From Hemibagrus wyckioides (taxonomy: Eukaryota > Chordata > Actinopteri > Siluriformes > Bagridae): a DNA stretch of 64,000 bases. Location: positions 5,578,501 to 5,642,500 of the forward strand of contig NC_080727.1 of assembly GCF_019097595.1 (NCBI RefSeq). The letters are read 5' to 3'. Shown piece by piece: positions 1 through 12,630 of the stretch. Position numbers and translations under genes: made by a program. Numbering within the stretch: position 1 is the first letter of the stretch; every line of letters begins with the position of its first letter. The notes beneath the pieces are model-generated. The model saw only the letters and a program-made list of their open reading frames with translations, was not told the DNA's origin and ran no database searches.

Positions 1-299
1 TTTCAAAGGACAGTCAGATGTAAAAAAAAAAAAACAAGGAAGGAGATAAGGTCAAAACTGGGAAGACTAAACGTGATACAAAGGCTTGTACTCATGGAAA
101 ATGAATGTATACTTCATCCGGAACACAAGACATATGAGGGTTTAATACAGGTGAGACTAATCAAGATTCATGAGGGTAACAACCAAATAACAAGACATGA
201 GTGGAGACAGGACATGAACCGCAACAAAGTACAATATAATATCAGCAATATAATAAACAAAAACACAAGAAAACAAAGAACCATGCCTTAGCACTTTGT
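1..299. other. AT-rich DNA, no gene seen
   Basis: I see a short open frame but no recognisable protein, splice structure or repeat signature here. Confidence 0.4.
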
Positions 300-1490
300 T
301 ATATCAATAGCCACATTTATATTTTCAATATATTTTCCATTTGCAACTATTTCTATTTTTATCCTAACTCTATTTTGTTCTATTTTACATTTTTATTCTT
401 TTCGCACTTTTATTTTAATAGTCACATTTATATTTTCAATATGAAACTGTAAAGAGCATTCTATTTCTATTTGTATTGTAAATATATGTTTATTCGATTT
501 TCCATTTCACATTTTTATTGTTTTGTCATTTTTACTGTATGTTTTATTTCTATTTATAGCCACATTTATATTGTCAGTATATTTTCCCTTTGCACCTGCG
601 CAATTCTGTTTCTATTTTTAATGGTAACTCTATTTTTTTTTGATTTTACATTTTTATTCTTCTAATTTTTTACTCTATTTTTATTCTTATTCTAATTGTA
701 ATATCCACATTCATATTTTCAATATATTTTCCCCTTTGCAACTGTACAGACCATTCTATTCATATTTTTATTGTAAATCTATTTTTATTCCATTTTATTC
801 TATTTTACTTTTTTTTCTTTTCTCATGTTTTACTCTATTTTTTATTTTTCTGATAGTCACAATTGTATGTTCAATATATTTTCCATTTGCAACTGTATAG
901 ATCATCCTATTTCTATTTTTATTGTAACTCTATTTTTTCTATTTTCTTCTATTGTACATTTTTATTTTATTTTATTTGAATAGTTACATTTATATTTTCA
1001 ATATATTTTTCCTTTTTCAGCTGTACAGATCATTCTATTTCTATTTTATTTTAAATCTATTTTTTCTATTTTATTCTATTGTACAATTTTATTATTTTTT
1101 ACTTGCCACATTTATACTTTCAATATATTTTCCCTTTGCAACTGTACAGATCATTCTATTTCAGTTTTTATTGTAACTAATTTTATTTTATTTTCTTCCA
1201 TTTTACAGTTTAACACTTTTCTTATTTATTTTTTCTATTTTCATTTTTATTCTAACTTTAATAGCCACATTTATATTTCCAGTATAGTTTTCCCTTTGGA
1301 ACTGTACAGATCATTCTGTTGCTATTTTTTTATTGTAACTCTATTCTTATTCTATTTTATTCCAATCTACATTTTTATTCTTTTTTCATTTTATTCTATT
1401 TTCTCTTCTGATTTTATGACACAAACAATTGAAAAGCATTTCATTACACATTGTACTGTGTATTTGATTTTGAATGAAAGCAAATCAGCA
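300..1490. repeat. Degenerate AT-rich tandem array, about eight units of 110-160 bp
   Basis: A core reading roughly CCACATTTATATTTTCAATA, followed by a TTTTCC-TTTGCAACTGTA box and a TTCTATTT-rich spacer, recurs near 311, 421, 559, 705, 857, 986, 1107 and 1265. Spacing varies (about 111-158 bp), so this is an old, eroded minisatellite-like array and not a fresh satellite. After the last unit, 1410-1490 reads like the end of a dispersed repeat. That end (ATGACA...AAAGCATTTCA...TACTGTGT) is found again at 10,380-10,545 with only one unit. The array therefore probably expanded inside a dispersed element. Short open frames here are low-complexity translations. Confidence 0.75.
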
Positions 1491-2567
1491 GGAATTTCTA
1501 TAATTTATTGTAATATTAATGAGGAATCATGTACTGAAATAGTAAAGACAACAAACAATGGATTTAAAGTTCAAGATGACAGTGTTATTAACCCCAATGT
1601 TAAAAATTGACAAGCTAATCTATGGTATATGAGCAGAGTGTACAGATGAGGAAGTGAGAGAGCTGGACAGATTTAATGGACTAAAGCGCTGCTGCATCAC
1701 TCTTTTTCGGTAGATGTGAAATGAGCATTAATTCGTACAAGCACGACTATCAGATAGTCAGAAGGCATTGCAGGTGATTTAACTAAACAGTGTTGAGTTG
1801 TCACTCAAAATAAAACATAATAATTGGACTAAGTCTAGGCTCATGTGTAGGAATTTTTAAGAGAGAAAAAAGTATGTTAGAAAAAAAGGTAGGGAAAGGA
1901 GATTATGTAAGATGATGTTTTTATGAAATTTTATCCAATTTGTTTACAAGCTCAGCTGCAGTCCTTTTAAAGTATCTATAGCAGTAGTCAGGAATCATGG
2001 ACTCATGAGAGGTAGAGTGCATGTGAGGCTACAGTGAAGGATTGAGTCTTTAACGCCACACTGATCAGTCTGGTCATGGATCAAAGATTCGCTATGATTG
2101 GGTGAGAATATATTCCACATGGCCCCCAGTACTTTCTCCAATACTTTCTCCAATACTTCTGCTAACACTCGAGCCTTCTCGTAATTTCACTTCTGTCTCC
2201 CTTCAAAGATTTCTCATTAGCAACTAGCCATCACGGCAGGGGATTGGTGGCTAATTGGTTCCAAGAAGCAAATGAAGAAAGACGCAGTAGAAATTCAATC
2301 TGTTCATGAATTCATACCGTCGTGTTCCATTTGTAAAAGAGGTCTAAATGCAGATTGACCACAGAAAACGTGAAATTGGTTGCGGCCTTTGATTTCTATG
2401 TTGTTTTTAATTATTAGAATTAATCGTTTTTGCTCATGAGATAAGTCACTGACCATTACCTTAAAAAAATAATAACCAATAAATAAATCCAAACTGTTAC
2501 CCAAGCAGTGGGGATTTGAAGCTGCTTGGAAAAATATCTTCTCCAAGGCTTCTTTAGGTAGATTTTA
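1491..2567. other. Intergenic DNA, no gene recognised
   Basis: One 80-codon open frame on the minus strand (2304-2546) has no recognisable domain and no conserved-looking flanks. Nothing else stands out. Confidence 0.4.
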
Positions 2568-3004
2568 TAGTGGAACCTCAGCATATGAATTTAATTCGTT
2601 CTGGAGGTGAGTTCTTAAGGAGAAAATTCGTATTGCGATATGAATTTTCCCATAAGAAATAATGTAAATGCAGACAATCCGTTCCAGCCACCCAAAAATA
2701 TTACCAATATTACCAATTTCCAAGGGTCATGGGTTCTCACAGGAAGTCATGTCACCAAGCCTGGGCTAAAAATAGAATAGACTATGTCACAAATCTGTCA
2801 ACACAAAAATGCATGAAAAATCACCTAGCTTTTGAACGCATGATGAAGGCAACGTTGGTATCGTGGGATGACTTTCGAAACAGCTTTCGCTGACTGAAAA
2901 AAAATTCGTAAAATTCGTGAACTTACTTCAGTTGACTTTGCTTGGCTTTCCACTGACGCAAACAAGTTCATAACGGAGGGCATTTGTATGCCAAGGTTCC
3001 ACTG
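2568..3004. mobile_element. Tigger/pogo-like MITE, copy 1
   Basis: The left end reads TAGTGGAACCTCAGCATA and the right end TATGCCAAGGTTCCACTG, which are imperfect inverted repeats. TA lies just outside each end (2566-2567 and 3005-3006), as expected for a TA duplication. The terminal motif resembles TcMar-Tigger elements. There is no transposase frame, so the element is non-autonomous (437 bp). A second copy sits at 38024-38486 and shares the CCGTTCCAGCCACCCA box. Confidence 0.75.
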
Positions 3005-4818
3005 TACTTAGTTAGAATTAGATTTTATAGGCTACCTTAGTGGAACAACCAAGAAACTCTTAATTGATCTAGGCTGAACTCTCAGGACAAGTAAATAGAG
3101 GAAACAACAGAGGTCTAGTAAAAGTATCTGATTCAGCAGATTTACTACTTATAAATGGTAGCCCTGCTCGATGCCTGTGGAGTGCTGAGGTGAAATCTTT
3201 GACTCACTCATAACAAAAATGATAGGAAAGTGTAAAATAAAAGTGCAGTAATTGCGGAAGCCGTGTATGAGTGATCCATCTGCCGCATGACTCGTTTAAC
3301 TTGTGTTGTAGAACTGGACTAGTGTCAAGTAATGTAAACAGAGACGGATACAGGCACGGTTTATGGATGTTTAATAAGATCGGGCCAGACAAATCCAGAA
3401 CATGAGGCAGAATCAAAGTCAAACACAGGCATAGATCAGGTGATCAACAAACAGAGCAAATTAGGCAAACAGAAACACGTGAATTAATGGGTCAAAAAGT
3501 CCAGAAAAATGCGGATTTGTGGATATACACAAACATAGTGTTACTTCACAAAATCAATGTGAATGAAAGTCTTTTGAAAGTGTGTGTGTGTATGTGTGTG
3601 TGTGTGTGTGGGGGGCTTGTTGGTTTCAGGCCCTAAGTTTAGTTTTGCTTTAAGGTTGCCAGAAATGTATTTAAATATTGTCCTTGTCTAAATAGTCTAA
3701 ATAATATATGATAATAAATATAAATGTTCTCTCCCTCCCCCCCCCACTACATTTTCTCTTATCAAACCCATAACTAGGGGCACCACCCAAATTAAGTCCT
3801 TGACTTAACCAGAAAACTTTGCTTTAAATAAAATTTCAATAACAAAACTCATCACGCCGATGGGTTCTTTTGTTACAATTATATACTAATAGTTGTATAA
3901 CATTCAATAACATTCAACACATATTTACGGGTTTTATCGTCAGATTTGTTCACTAGGAAGCAGATGTTAAACTAATTTTGATGGTTATTACAAAAAAATC
4001 CCCAAGGTAGAAATGCAGTAGGGAAAATTGTTTCAGTCTAATTAGGTGATTCTACAGTAATCAGAATTTGATAGAGCCTATAATAGAAATCTCCTGCGCC
4101 AATGTAACTGCAAATGCTCGACATCAGTGTTTAAATGTCTGTCTTTTAGAAAAGAGGACTTTTTTTGCTCAACCTCACCCACTGCTATTAATTCAGAGCA
4201 AATTATTCAACATGCAAAATTTAGCCAATGTCATATTGCTTGTGCTTAATGTTCTACACTCATCTGGTGTCATATGACTTAAATTTCAGATTTTGATGAG
4301 AGAAATGCAACAATGACCGACAAGAGCAGGCTCCTATTATTGCATGGCATTTGGTAAAGAGGATTTAAACTTGCAATAGAGAAATATTTTCAGATTATCG
4401 ATAGCTAGTGACAGAACAACCTCAATCAGTAGTGATTTTAGAGCAACTAGCAGTTTATCAGCAGTTACTAGCCACTAGTCACTGAAGAAGTGCCGTCATT
4501 TTATGTTTGCACTTATTTTGACAGTTTCGATGCATGTACATGACATATAGGTGACATAAACGTCATGTCACTAGAATACCCATAATGCAGATCTCCTCAT
4601 TGAGCTGAGCCTTTCCATATATCACGCCTATGTGGTAGTTTTGTGATTCCACTGATTTTAGGTCTTGCTACTAGAAGGATGGAGAGAGTGTTGTTATTGG
4701 AAAGAGTGGGAGGGTGATACAGGTAGAGTCATAGCAAGAAATATGGACTGTGTGTGTGTGAGTGTGCTACTGATAGATTAATAGAGAGATGTAAACAGTG
4801 TGTTGTGATAAATAGATA
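3005..4818. other. Intergenic DNA with a (TG)n tract and a C-rich run
   Basis: No gene seen. A TG-rich microsatellite lies at about 3580-3610 and a C-run near 3735. The part at 3205-3530 may be a retroelement remnant (separate entry). Confidence 0.4.
3205..3530 (-). repeat. Possible LTR-type or other retroelement 3' remnant
   Basis: Read on the minus strand, this segment has an ATTAAA box followed by text of the kind CGTGCCTGTATCCGTCTCTG. The same layout (ATTAAA or AATAAA, then a TGC/GCTGGCATCCGCC-like stretch, then CCTGACAG or similar) occurs at 23365-23790, 46205-46340 and 49690-50290. No coding region remains. The class is a guess. Confidence 0.25.
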
Positions 4819-5119
4819 CGCAGGTTAGATAATGAAGTTCTAACACCTGGTTTTAGACCAAAATAATTGATTAGTTTGGTGTAGGGCCTTCTTTTGCAGC
4901 CAATACAGCATCAGTTAATCTTGAGAATGAGAGATACAAGTCCTGCGCACTGGCCAGAGGGATTTTGAGGCATTCCAGCAAGAACAGTGGCTCAAAATTC
5001 CTCTGGCCATCATATCTGTCATTCCCAACTTTCTGCATTGGCTGCAAAACACGGCCCTACACTTATAAATTATTGTGGTCTAAAATCATGTGTGTCAGTT
5101 TCATTGCCCAACCCCTGAT
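4819..5119. mobile_element. Short Tc1-like MITE with long imperfect inverted repeats
   Basis: The left arm (to about 4892) carries CCTGGTTTTAGACCAAAATA then TGTAGGGCC. The right arm read in reverse complement carries GATTTTAGACCACAATAATT then TGTAGGGCC. The core resembles antisense Tc1 transposase sequence. At about 300 bp it is an internal-deletion derivative. TA flanks the left end; the outer borders are approximate. Confidence 0.6.
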
Positions 5120-5171
5120 AGATAGTGTGCAATGCTTATGGAGATAAGCAGTTACAAAAGGTAACAAACTA

Positions 5172-5960
5172 GCAAGAAAGGTGGCTGCTTCCTCTCAAGA
5201 GGGAAATCAAGATGCATACAGAACCTTGGATGACTCTCTGTCTATGACGCAATTTATTTCTGAACTAGCTAAACAGTGTGAAAGTCTCATGGAGGATATG
5301 GCAGGTCTGATACTAAACTCTGTAAAACTAATTCAAACCTCGGTGGATGCTTCACACAACACGGTAAACTCTTTTCAGAGCCATCTGTCATTGGCCGAAA
5401 CCATAGCAGGAGAAAACCCTGAGCACCTTGTTGTAGCCGATTCTACAGTAAGATCGCTTAAAGCTCAAAATAGCCTGTTATTTGAGCGTCTAGAGAATCT
5501 GGACAATAGATAGTGCAGATGTAATCTAGTTATAATAAATGTGCCTAAGGGGAAGCGAGGAGGGCGAGGACCCCACCGTATTTGTTTCAGAACTACAAGC
5601 TGGAACAACGGCTGAGGTATTTAACAAGCCCACCACCGCTAGACAGAGTGCACCGCTCCTTCAGCCCCAAACCTTCATGCTGTGTTTTCACTGGTATCGT
5701 GACCTGGAGCGTGCATTCAGACAGGCCCAACAACACGAGGTGAAGTTAATGGGGAATACGCTGAGGATCTATCCCGATCTGAGCACTGCCCTTGCTAAAC
5801 ATGTGCAACACAGTGACACAAGCTCTATATAAGGAGGGCTTGGGTTCTGTCTACTGCATTCCACTCACCTTAAATTCATGTGCAAGAGAGAAAACCTCAT
5901 TTTCAAGACCCCAGACAAAGCAAATGACTTTTATGAGAAACAGGTGCTTGTACACAGTAA
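5172..5960 (+). pseudogene. L1-like ORF1 protein fragment, frameshifted
   Basis: Three successive frames together resemble the nucleic-acid-chaperone ORF1 protein of fish L1/Tx1-type LINEs. The first (5181-5513) is a helical N-terminal part with the heptad-like stretch ending ERLENLDNR. The second (5539-5832) contains FCFHWYRDLERAF-like and GNTLRIYPDLSTALAK motifs typical of the ORF1 RRM/C-terminal region. The third (5792-5960) reads LYKEG and then a TPDKANDFYEK-like ending in a shifted frame. The frames do not join, so it cannot make a whole protein. I see no ORF2 next to it, so this is an isolated truncated copy. Confidence 0.7.
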
Positions 5961-6605
5961 AAACTGAAACAGCATATGAAAAGAGAGCTAATGGTGTATT
6001 TTGTAAATTAAGATGTTTTCAGTTCCTTTACCACAGCTACCCACAGAGATCATTAGTTACTCTTTAAGGTCTTTATTCAGGCCTGAGTTAACCTCACGTG
6101 GGATTTAGCAACCGGTGAATTAATGCTGAATTAACATATGCTTAAAAAATATGTGTATAAAAAGAGGCTTTAATACTGAAAATTACCTTCAGTTGTGGTA
6201 GAGAGTATTACACAGGTTTATGAGGTTTCTTATATCACTTGGTGGAATTGTAGCAGCTGCCATTTGGTGTACATTTTGTAATTTCCATATTTATTTATAT
6301 ATTATTTATGTACTTACTTACTTACCTACTTCCTTACTGAATGATTTAATCATCCAGACGGTCATTCGTTTATAGCTCTGGGTGTGAGCTCCATGTTTTG
6401 TCTATACAGCCAAATTATGTAAAGTATGAAGTGTGCCATATAAATGAAGGTTAGCTGACTTATGGAGTGTTAAATAAACTCTTCAACTTTTATATATTTT
6501 CTACTAACCAACAGAATAAAAGTCTACTCCTTTATTTTTCTTTGTTTTCATTTAGGCGAAAGATTTCTCATTAATAATTATACTGAATCTTGTGTAATTG
6601 TACTC
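5961..6605. other. Intergenic DNA, no gene seen
   Basis: AT-rich sequence with no recognised feature. A run of ACTTACTTACTTACC-type simple repeat lies near 6310-6335. Confidence 0.4.
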
Positions 6606-7066
6606 TATAGCCAAAAGGTTGTGGACACCTGACCATCACACTTATGTGCTTTTTAAACATCCCAGTCCAGATTTAGTCCTGCTTTGCTGTTATAATAAGC
6701 TCCACTCTTCTAGGAGGACATTTCACTAGTTTTTGGAGTGTGACCAAGGGGTTTTGTGTTCATTCAGCCACAAGAGCATTAGTGAGATCAGACACTGATG
6801 ATGGTTGAGGAGGTCTAGGGTGCCGTCAGTCTTCCAGTTCATCCCAGTTCAGGTCTTCAGAGGGGTTGAAGTCAAAGATCTGGGCAGGACACTCAAGTTC
6901 TTTCACCAAGGCTTGCTTTGTGCACAGGTGCATTGTCATGCTGGAACAGGTTTGGTCCTCTTAGTTCCAGTTAAGGGAAATTGTAATGCTTCAGCATATA
7001 CAGACATTCTATACAATTGTGTGCTAGATTGTCTGGTGTCCACAAACATTTGGCCAAATATATATT
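6606..7066. mobile_element. Non-autonomous Tc1-like element
   Basis: The left end reads TAGCCAAAAGGTTGTGGACA and the right end, in reverse complement, reads TGGCCAAATGTTTGTGGACA. The interior contains antisense-type transposase text (for example TTGTGCACAGGTGCATTGTCATGCTGG read in parts) with large gaps. Relatives lie at 22696-22985 and 26985-27695. Borders are good to about 5 bp. Confidence 0.65.
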
Positions 7067-8413
7067 GTATGACTCCAGGATGTTACCAGTGTCAAAATTA
7101 GCAATATGGGGGGAAAATGTATATATCATTTACAAATTAAAAGTAAAGCAATTTAAGTATAACTATTGAAGTGGGTGCTGGCTGGATTTCCACATTTACC
7201 ATACCAAATAAATGAATCTTGACTTTTTGACACTTTTCGAGCAAACAAACAATAGACAACACCAAAAAAACTAAAAGTATTGTATAAGTGGACCTTCACT
7301 GAGACCTGCCAGCTGGGTAGTAGCTTAAAACCCATTATCTCCGCTGAACTCTAATCTCACGTCTTGATGTTTATGGGAGGAAATGGCTTTCCATTGCAAT
7401 TCAACAATTAATAGATGTGACGCCCCTGCATCTAGAGCACAAGTTCACCATTTTCTCATTCAACATCAAACCTTGCTGCTATTAGCATTGCTGCACAGGT
7501 AGGTGGAGAGCGCCTTTGACCTCTACTATGGGATACGGTGTAATTAACTGGTTATGTGTGCTTGCTGTGGAATAAATTATGATGCCCTTTTGAAGTAGCG
7601 ACAGCACTCAATGCACCACACTCATCATTCACAGGAGTAGTCATAGATTTTGTATTTTATTTATGATCTTAAATAATAGATGATCTATAGTAATTTGTCA
7701 GGAACAATTATATAGAGGCCCATTTTATTTTTTTATTTTTTTTACGCATTGCATCTATTTTGTATCTGATTTATGGTTTGCTTTACTTTTAAATCATAGC
7801 CAGTAAACCTATATTCTGAGAGGTTCTGGAAATTTCCAGATGTATTAGTTTGGCCTATTAACTTTATTCAAAAGACTAGGGAAAAATTTTGTATTTAGGT
7901 CCTTATTCAAACCTGTGCACTGAACCAAGGTTGCTGTAGCCCTGAGGGTGCTCCCATTAGTAGTCACCACAGTGAATCATCTGATCTAAATATTTGATTT
8001 GGCACAGTTTTACACTAGATATTCTTTCCTTATACAACCATCCCATTTTATCCAGGCTTGGGAGCAGCACTGAGCGCTAACACCAAGTGTAAATTGCCCA
8101 GGAATTGAACACAGGCCATGGCTATGAGAGCCTCTGAGGTATTAGACATTAATCATCAGGAATGTGCCTTCTTTGGTTGAGGTGTGTGTGTGTGTTATGT
8201 CCCTATAGCCTTATAATTGAATACCTTACTTCTACCACATGGGTCTTCCTACAGTCTCATCCTGCCCAAGATTATACAGCATATCAGTTCAAATATCTTC
8301 TAATTACCTGCTAATGGTTTTGAAGAAGCAATGATGAAATGTAACCGGTAATTTCAACACACATCTACCTCCTAATACCAACCTGGACTAACACCAACCA
8401 CTGTACAACCATC

Positions 8414-8416
<3 letters not shown>

Positions 8417-8444
<28 letters not shown>

Positions 8445-8445
8445 T
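8417..8445. repeat. (AC)n microsatellite
   Basis: About 14 uninterrupted CA units. Confidence 0.9.
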
Positions 8446-9049
8446 TTATAGTGCTGCTATGGGAAAATTTCCCCCCATTATCTACTCAATCTGCTCACCC
8501 GCCAGCCAGATCTTCGCTATCATATGACACCTAACAGCCAGGGATGGTGAATGGCTATCACCTGCTTTCTCAGAGATATGTGAAGCCAATGAAAAGCAGC
8601 ATTTCAGGAGTATCAACTGCTACTCATGCTGCATTACAGAGCAGCATAACACACTCGACAGAAAAATGCCCTCTTCCTCACACATGAGTTCACAGATGCC
8701 TAAGATTGTCTAACGTTACTGTGATCGACCGGGGAGAGAGTACGTTATTATACCATCCCTCCCAACTAGAGGACATGGCCAATTTTGCTTTCTGGTATTC
8801 AGGCCACAGATGGCTGTGGTACTGTCTGGATTCAAATGATTTTGATCTCATGATCTTTTGACAACACTTTTCTGTTGCGTTATTTTCAGAAACACTTTTT
8901 GCTGTTATGAGACAGATTTTTACTTGCTGTCACATTTTAGCTTGATCTTGTTGCTAGACTTCTCTTCGCAAATAAGAGTTTGCAGAAAATTGTTCATTGT
9001 TATCTACAGAAAATTTGGTTGAGCATTTAAAGAATTTGGTGGATTTCCT

Positions 9050-9180
9050 TATCCAGAACTGTTTTTGCTTCTAACTGAGCAGATTCAGTGGCAGTTTGTG
9101 GGTGCTTGTGTTTGAACTCATGACCTTCCAATCAGTGGTCCAATGCTTTAACTACTGAACTACCACAAAGTTTGAGTAAG
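9050..9180 (-). repeat. tRNA-derived SINE relic
   Basis: On the minus strand it begins with a GTGGTAGTTCAGTAGTTAAA-like A-box and then a GAAGGTCATGAGTTCAAACA-like B-box. This matches the SINE heads at 54003, 56461 and 19466. It is truncated and diverged. Confidence 0.5.
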
Positions 9181-10204
9181 CTTTGTGGGTTATAATTAAA
9201 AATGTTCGTTATCTTATGATGTTTCAAGCAGAAGACGTTAAAATATGAATTATTCCTAGGTCGAATGTAGTTATAGTGCACTGGGACAGACATTTTGTAA
9301 ATGCTGTAGGTATGTTTTATTAATGTTTTAAGTTATTTATAAGAATCATGCACATTATTGCGAAGGAATTCACTTTACATGCTTATTTATAATGCAGTAT
9401 CGGTCGAACACAAACGGCACCACTATCATTGAATCGCTCATTATCTGGAACCAAAGCACATTATTCAAACCCATCCCTGATAATAACAGATATAAACCCA
9501 GCTTCTGCATTGCCCCAGGAATATTTTAATGATTCCCCAAAGTATTGAGCTTCTACATCACGACCAGTTGTGTAGTTTTTATAGCAGCTTCTTTTCCTCC
9601 TCTGTGGACTGCCCCAGTCTGGCCTTCCCATTTAAACACCAATGCCTTCCTGTTTGTAAATGACTGTAGAGAATACAGAGTGTAGCAATTTGTTTTCATC
9701 TAACACCCCATGCTTTACCACTCAGCCACTTCTTCCGCTTTTGAAGCCAATTACCAAGTACTGGGTGTGTAAGACTGTATATGTAATTATTATGTGCCAC
9801 ATTCTTCAAGGCATTCACAGAAACTTTTTTTTGTGATACACACAGCAGTAGCTTACTGAATAATCTGTGAACATATTTTGCTAACCGATAAAAGGTCAGA
9901 ACTATATTGGAGCCCTTTATATTTTGGATGCTGGGCTGTTTAATTGTAGCTCCAATTGGGAAAAAATATTGCCCATTCCTAAAGGTCATAACCTGCCGTT
10001 TCATCAAGATTCACCGAACTCCCAAGGACTGAGTGCATAAAATATTTTCAACTATTTGATATGCCTCCGGTGACATTACCCAGCTAGCTTCACCAAAGGT
10101 CAGCAAAGGTCATTGTAAAATTTGTTCATTCAATTTGGAATCACAAAATTGCTGATCAGTCAATGGGCTGATATTCTCTAGGGCCTGAGAAGAGTGAAGT
10201 CACG

Positions 10205-10545
10205 TCACGTCAAGGTTTATTTATAATCTGGAACTTTATGCAAGGCTTCCAGTGAAATGCTTGAGGTGAGTCTCAGACACAAAATATACAAAATATACAA
10301 AAAACACCCACTCACACCATCATATCACACAATATTTCACAATAGTGTTCAGTTGTCATGCTGTTCTTCCACCAATCCATAATCCATTTGTCTATATAGT
10401 TTTCCCTTCGCTTGTATAAAAAAATCTATTTCTATTTTTACTGTAACTATTTTTATCCTATTTTCATGACATGGACAGTTATAAAGCATTCCACTATATA
10501 TCATACTGTGTGTGGTTGTAACAAATAAAATTTGAAACTTAATTT
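10205..10545 (-). repeat. Dispersed repeat ends, two families side by side
   Basis: 10205-10300 shares GTGAAATGCTTGAGGTGAG and a TTTATTTATAAT-type start with the repeat at 27181-27290. 10330-10545 shares its ATAGTTTTCCCTT, TTTCTATTTTTACTGTAACT and AAAGCATT boxes with the last unit and end of the array at 300-1490, and finishes CAAATAAAATTTGAAACTT. Endings of the ACAAATAAA type usually mark the 3' end of retroposed repeats. Confidence 0.45.
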
Positions 10546-10555
10546 GTGGAAATGT

Positions 10556-10800
10556 ACATTTCTGGCATTTGACAGACACCCTTATCCAGGGCAACTTACA
10601 TTTTAGCTATTTTTTTAATTTTTATTCAACTGAATTATTCAATTGATTAATTTTTAATTCAATTTTATTCAAACCCATCAATTGAGGATGAAGGGCCTTG
10701 CCTGAGGGCCCAACACTGGCAGCTTAGTGCTCCTGGGATTCGAAATCACAACCTTCCAAGCAGTAGTCCAAAACCTTCATCAATAAGATATCACATCTTG
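10556..10800 (-). repeat. tRNA-derived SINE, interrupted
   Basis: Reverse complement: head with a GAAGGTTGTGATTTCGAATC B-box, a GGCAAGGCCCTTCATCCTC core, and a tail TAAATGTAAGTTGCCCTGGA-like ending GGGTGTCTGTCAAATGCC. A TTTTTAATTTTTATTCAA-rich segment of about 70 bp splits tail from body. Same family as 54003-54178. Confidence 0.6.
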
Positions 10801-12285
10801 CCCAAACAGCATCTTCACTGACCACTTACAAGGAACACTAAAGGAACCATAGATGATCAGATTTATGAGCTAAAGTTTTGGTTTTGTGATTGTAACTTAA
10901 TACTAATTCTGTAAAATGTCTGCTGAAAGCTGACTGGTTGATGACAGCCATGTTTTCGAGGAGCCCAGTAACAGATTTGTACAATAAATTAAGCCAAATC
11001 TGCTACTTTTTATAGTTATAAATGATTCATTATAGCATTTCTTTTTAGCTCCTACTTTATCGTTTAGACGTTTTATTAAACAGTAGTGCTGAGAGTCGCA
11101 ACATGACCCACTGCATGTCAATAGTACTAAAAAAGATTAATCTCTGAAGATGACATGACTGATTGTTACTGAATTAAAAAAAAAAGATAGAAACAACGAC
11201 TAAATCACAATGGTGTCTTACTCCCTATACATAAATCACTTTAATTAAAAAACTGGAACATTCTGGGTACCACCAATCAACATTTTTGTAAAGCTTACTT
11301 CGATTACACATCCGCAAGTTGTTTATTTGATTTAAATGGTCTGTGTGCATAGTGCATGATGTGCTGAGCATGAATACACAGCGTTTCACTCAATCTTATG
11401 CATAGTTTGCTGACCTGACTTTATTTAGAGTCTAGAGATAAAACAGCAATAGCTAACATTTCCCCTTTATGGCCCCTGTGATTGGGTATGACTCTCAGAG
11501 GATTAAAGTGCATTGCCAAGCTATTTGTCTTTGGACAATCTCCAGCATGCCCTTCTCTCTGTTGGCAGAATCGCTTATTCAAGCATGGCTTTAAATCATT
11601 CTTCTTTCTCCTCCTTATCTGCCACTGTGGAAACCCTCTACCAGGTTATAGGGCATGCTGATGACCAGTCTTTTAAAGTCCAAAGGAATAAGAGTCTCCT
11701 TTTGTCCTATACTGGAAATCAGATTATAGATTTTTTTTTTTCTTACATAGCTCTCAGTATGGGAACTTTAACATTTCAAAACATCTTTAGACAGATCTAC
11801 CGATATCAACTTTGTACACTTGAACAATGGTCTTTTATGAAAATCTGACATTGTGCTTAAGGTCAGCGCTCATATAGGCCAGTTCAGGTTACAAAGCAAG
11901 CGCATGACGGTTATATCAACAGGCCACTAGTTTATAATTAATGTACTGGAAGCAGCATTTCAAGACTTTATTTGCACATGCCAGTTCAAAATGAAAATGA
12001 TCTGCTGGAACCATAAGGACTTGCACAGGCAGGTGCCAGTCTATTTGTATGGACGCATTCTATATTTCGCCAAGAGTCAGTTCTAACATGGTTGACCTTT
12101 TTTGTATTGTGTTGTATTTTTTTGTATTGTATGTGGCTTTAAGGAGGTATTACATTCTGGCCTTTGTTTGCTCTCCTTCGACCAACAAAATGTGCTTATG
12201 GAATAAAAAAAAAGTCCTTATTTATGTCTGTTATAGGTTCAGTGTGAGAAACGGTTTCCACTGTTTGCTTTTGTTTTTCATTCAC
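10801..12285. other. Intergenic DNA, no gene recognised
   Basis: A 111-codon frame at 11513-11848 (+) and an 87-codon frame at 12049-12312 (+) have no recognisable domain and no matching splice context. Treated as chance frames. Confidence 0.35.
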
Positions 12286-12630
12286 TCATTGTCTATACCC
12301 GCTTATTCCTAGGACTCCTAGGGTCACGGGGGTCTGCTGGAGCCTATCCCAGTGCACATAGGGCAAAAGGCAGGGGTACACCCTGGGCAGGTCACCAGTC
12401 CAACGCAGGGCCACACATAGACAAACAACCACAGGCAATTTAGAATTACCAATCAACCTAATGTACATGTCTTTGGACTGTGGGAAGAAACCAGAGTAAA
12501 CCCACACAGGCACAGGGAGAACATGCAAACTCCACACAGAAAGGCCCCAGCCTGTTTGACCTTGGGAGCTGAACCCAGGACCTTCTTGCTGTGAGGCAAC
12601 AGTGCTAACCACTAAGCCACCGTGCTGCCT
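12286..12630 (-). repeat. tRNA-derived SINE, near full length
   Basis: On the minus strand it starts AGGCAGCACGGTGGCTTAGT (A-box region), then GTTAGCACTGTTGCCTCACA and a GTCCTGGGTTCAGCTCCCA-type B-box. The conserved body includes CACAGTCCAAAGACATGTAC, and the tail contains CCCTAGGAGTCCTAGGAATA. CATTCAC flanks both ends (12279-12285 and 12631-12637), a likely target-site duplication. Same family as 56621-56955 and 53625-53939. Open frames through it are artefacts. Confidence 0.85.

Larger units (their letters stand above)
7067..10204. other. Gene-poor stretch
   Basis: No coding gene recognised in about 3.1 kb. It holds an (AC)n tract (8417-8445), a degraded SINE-like patch near 8035-8150 and a clearer SINE relic at 9050-9180. 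The 103-codon minus frame at 9696-10007 has no recognisable domain. Confidence 0.4.

Noticed and set aside
11513..11848. 111-codon frame as a small gene
   Set aside because: No domain, no conserved start context and a poly-T-coded FFFS stretch; most likely chance.
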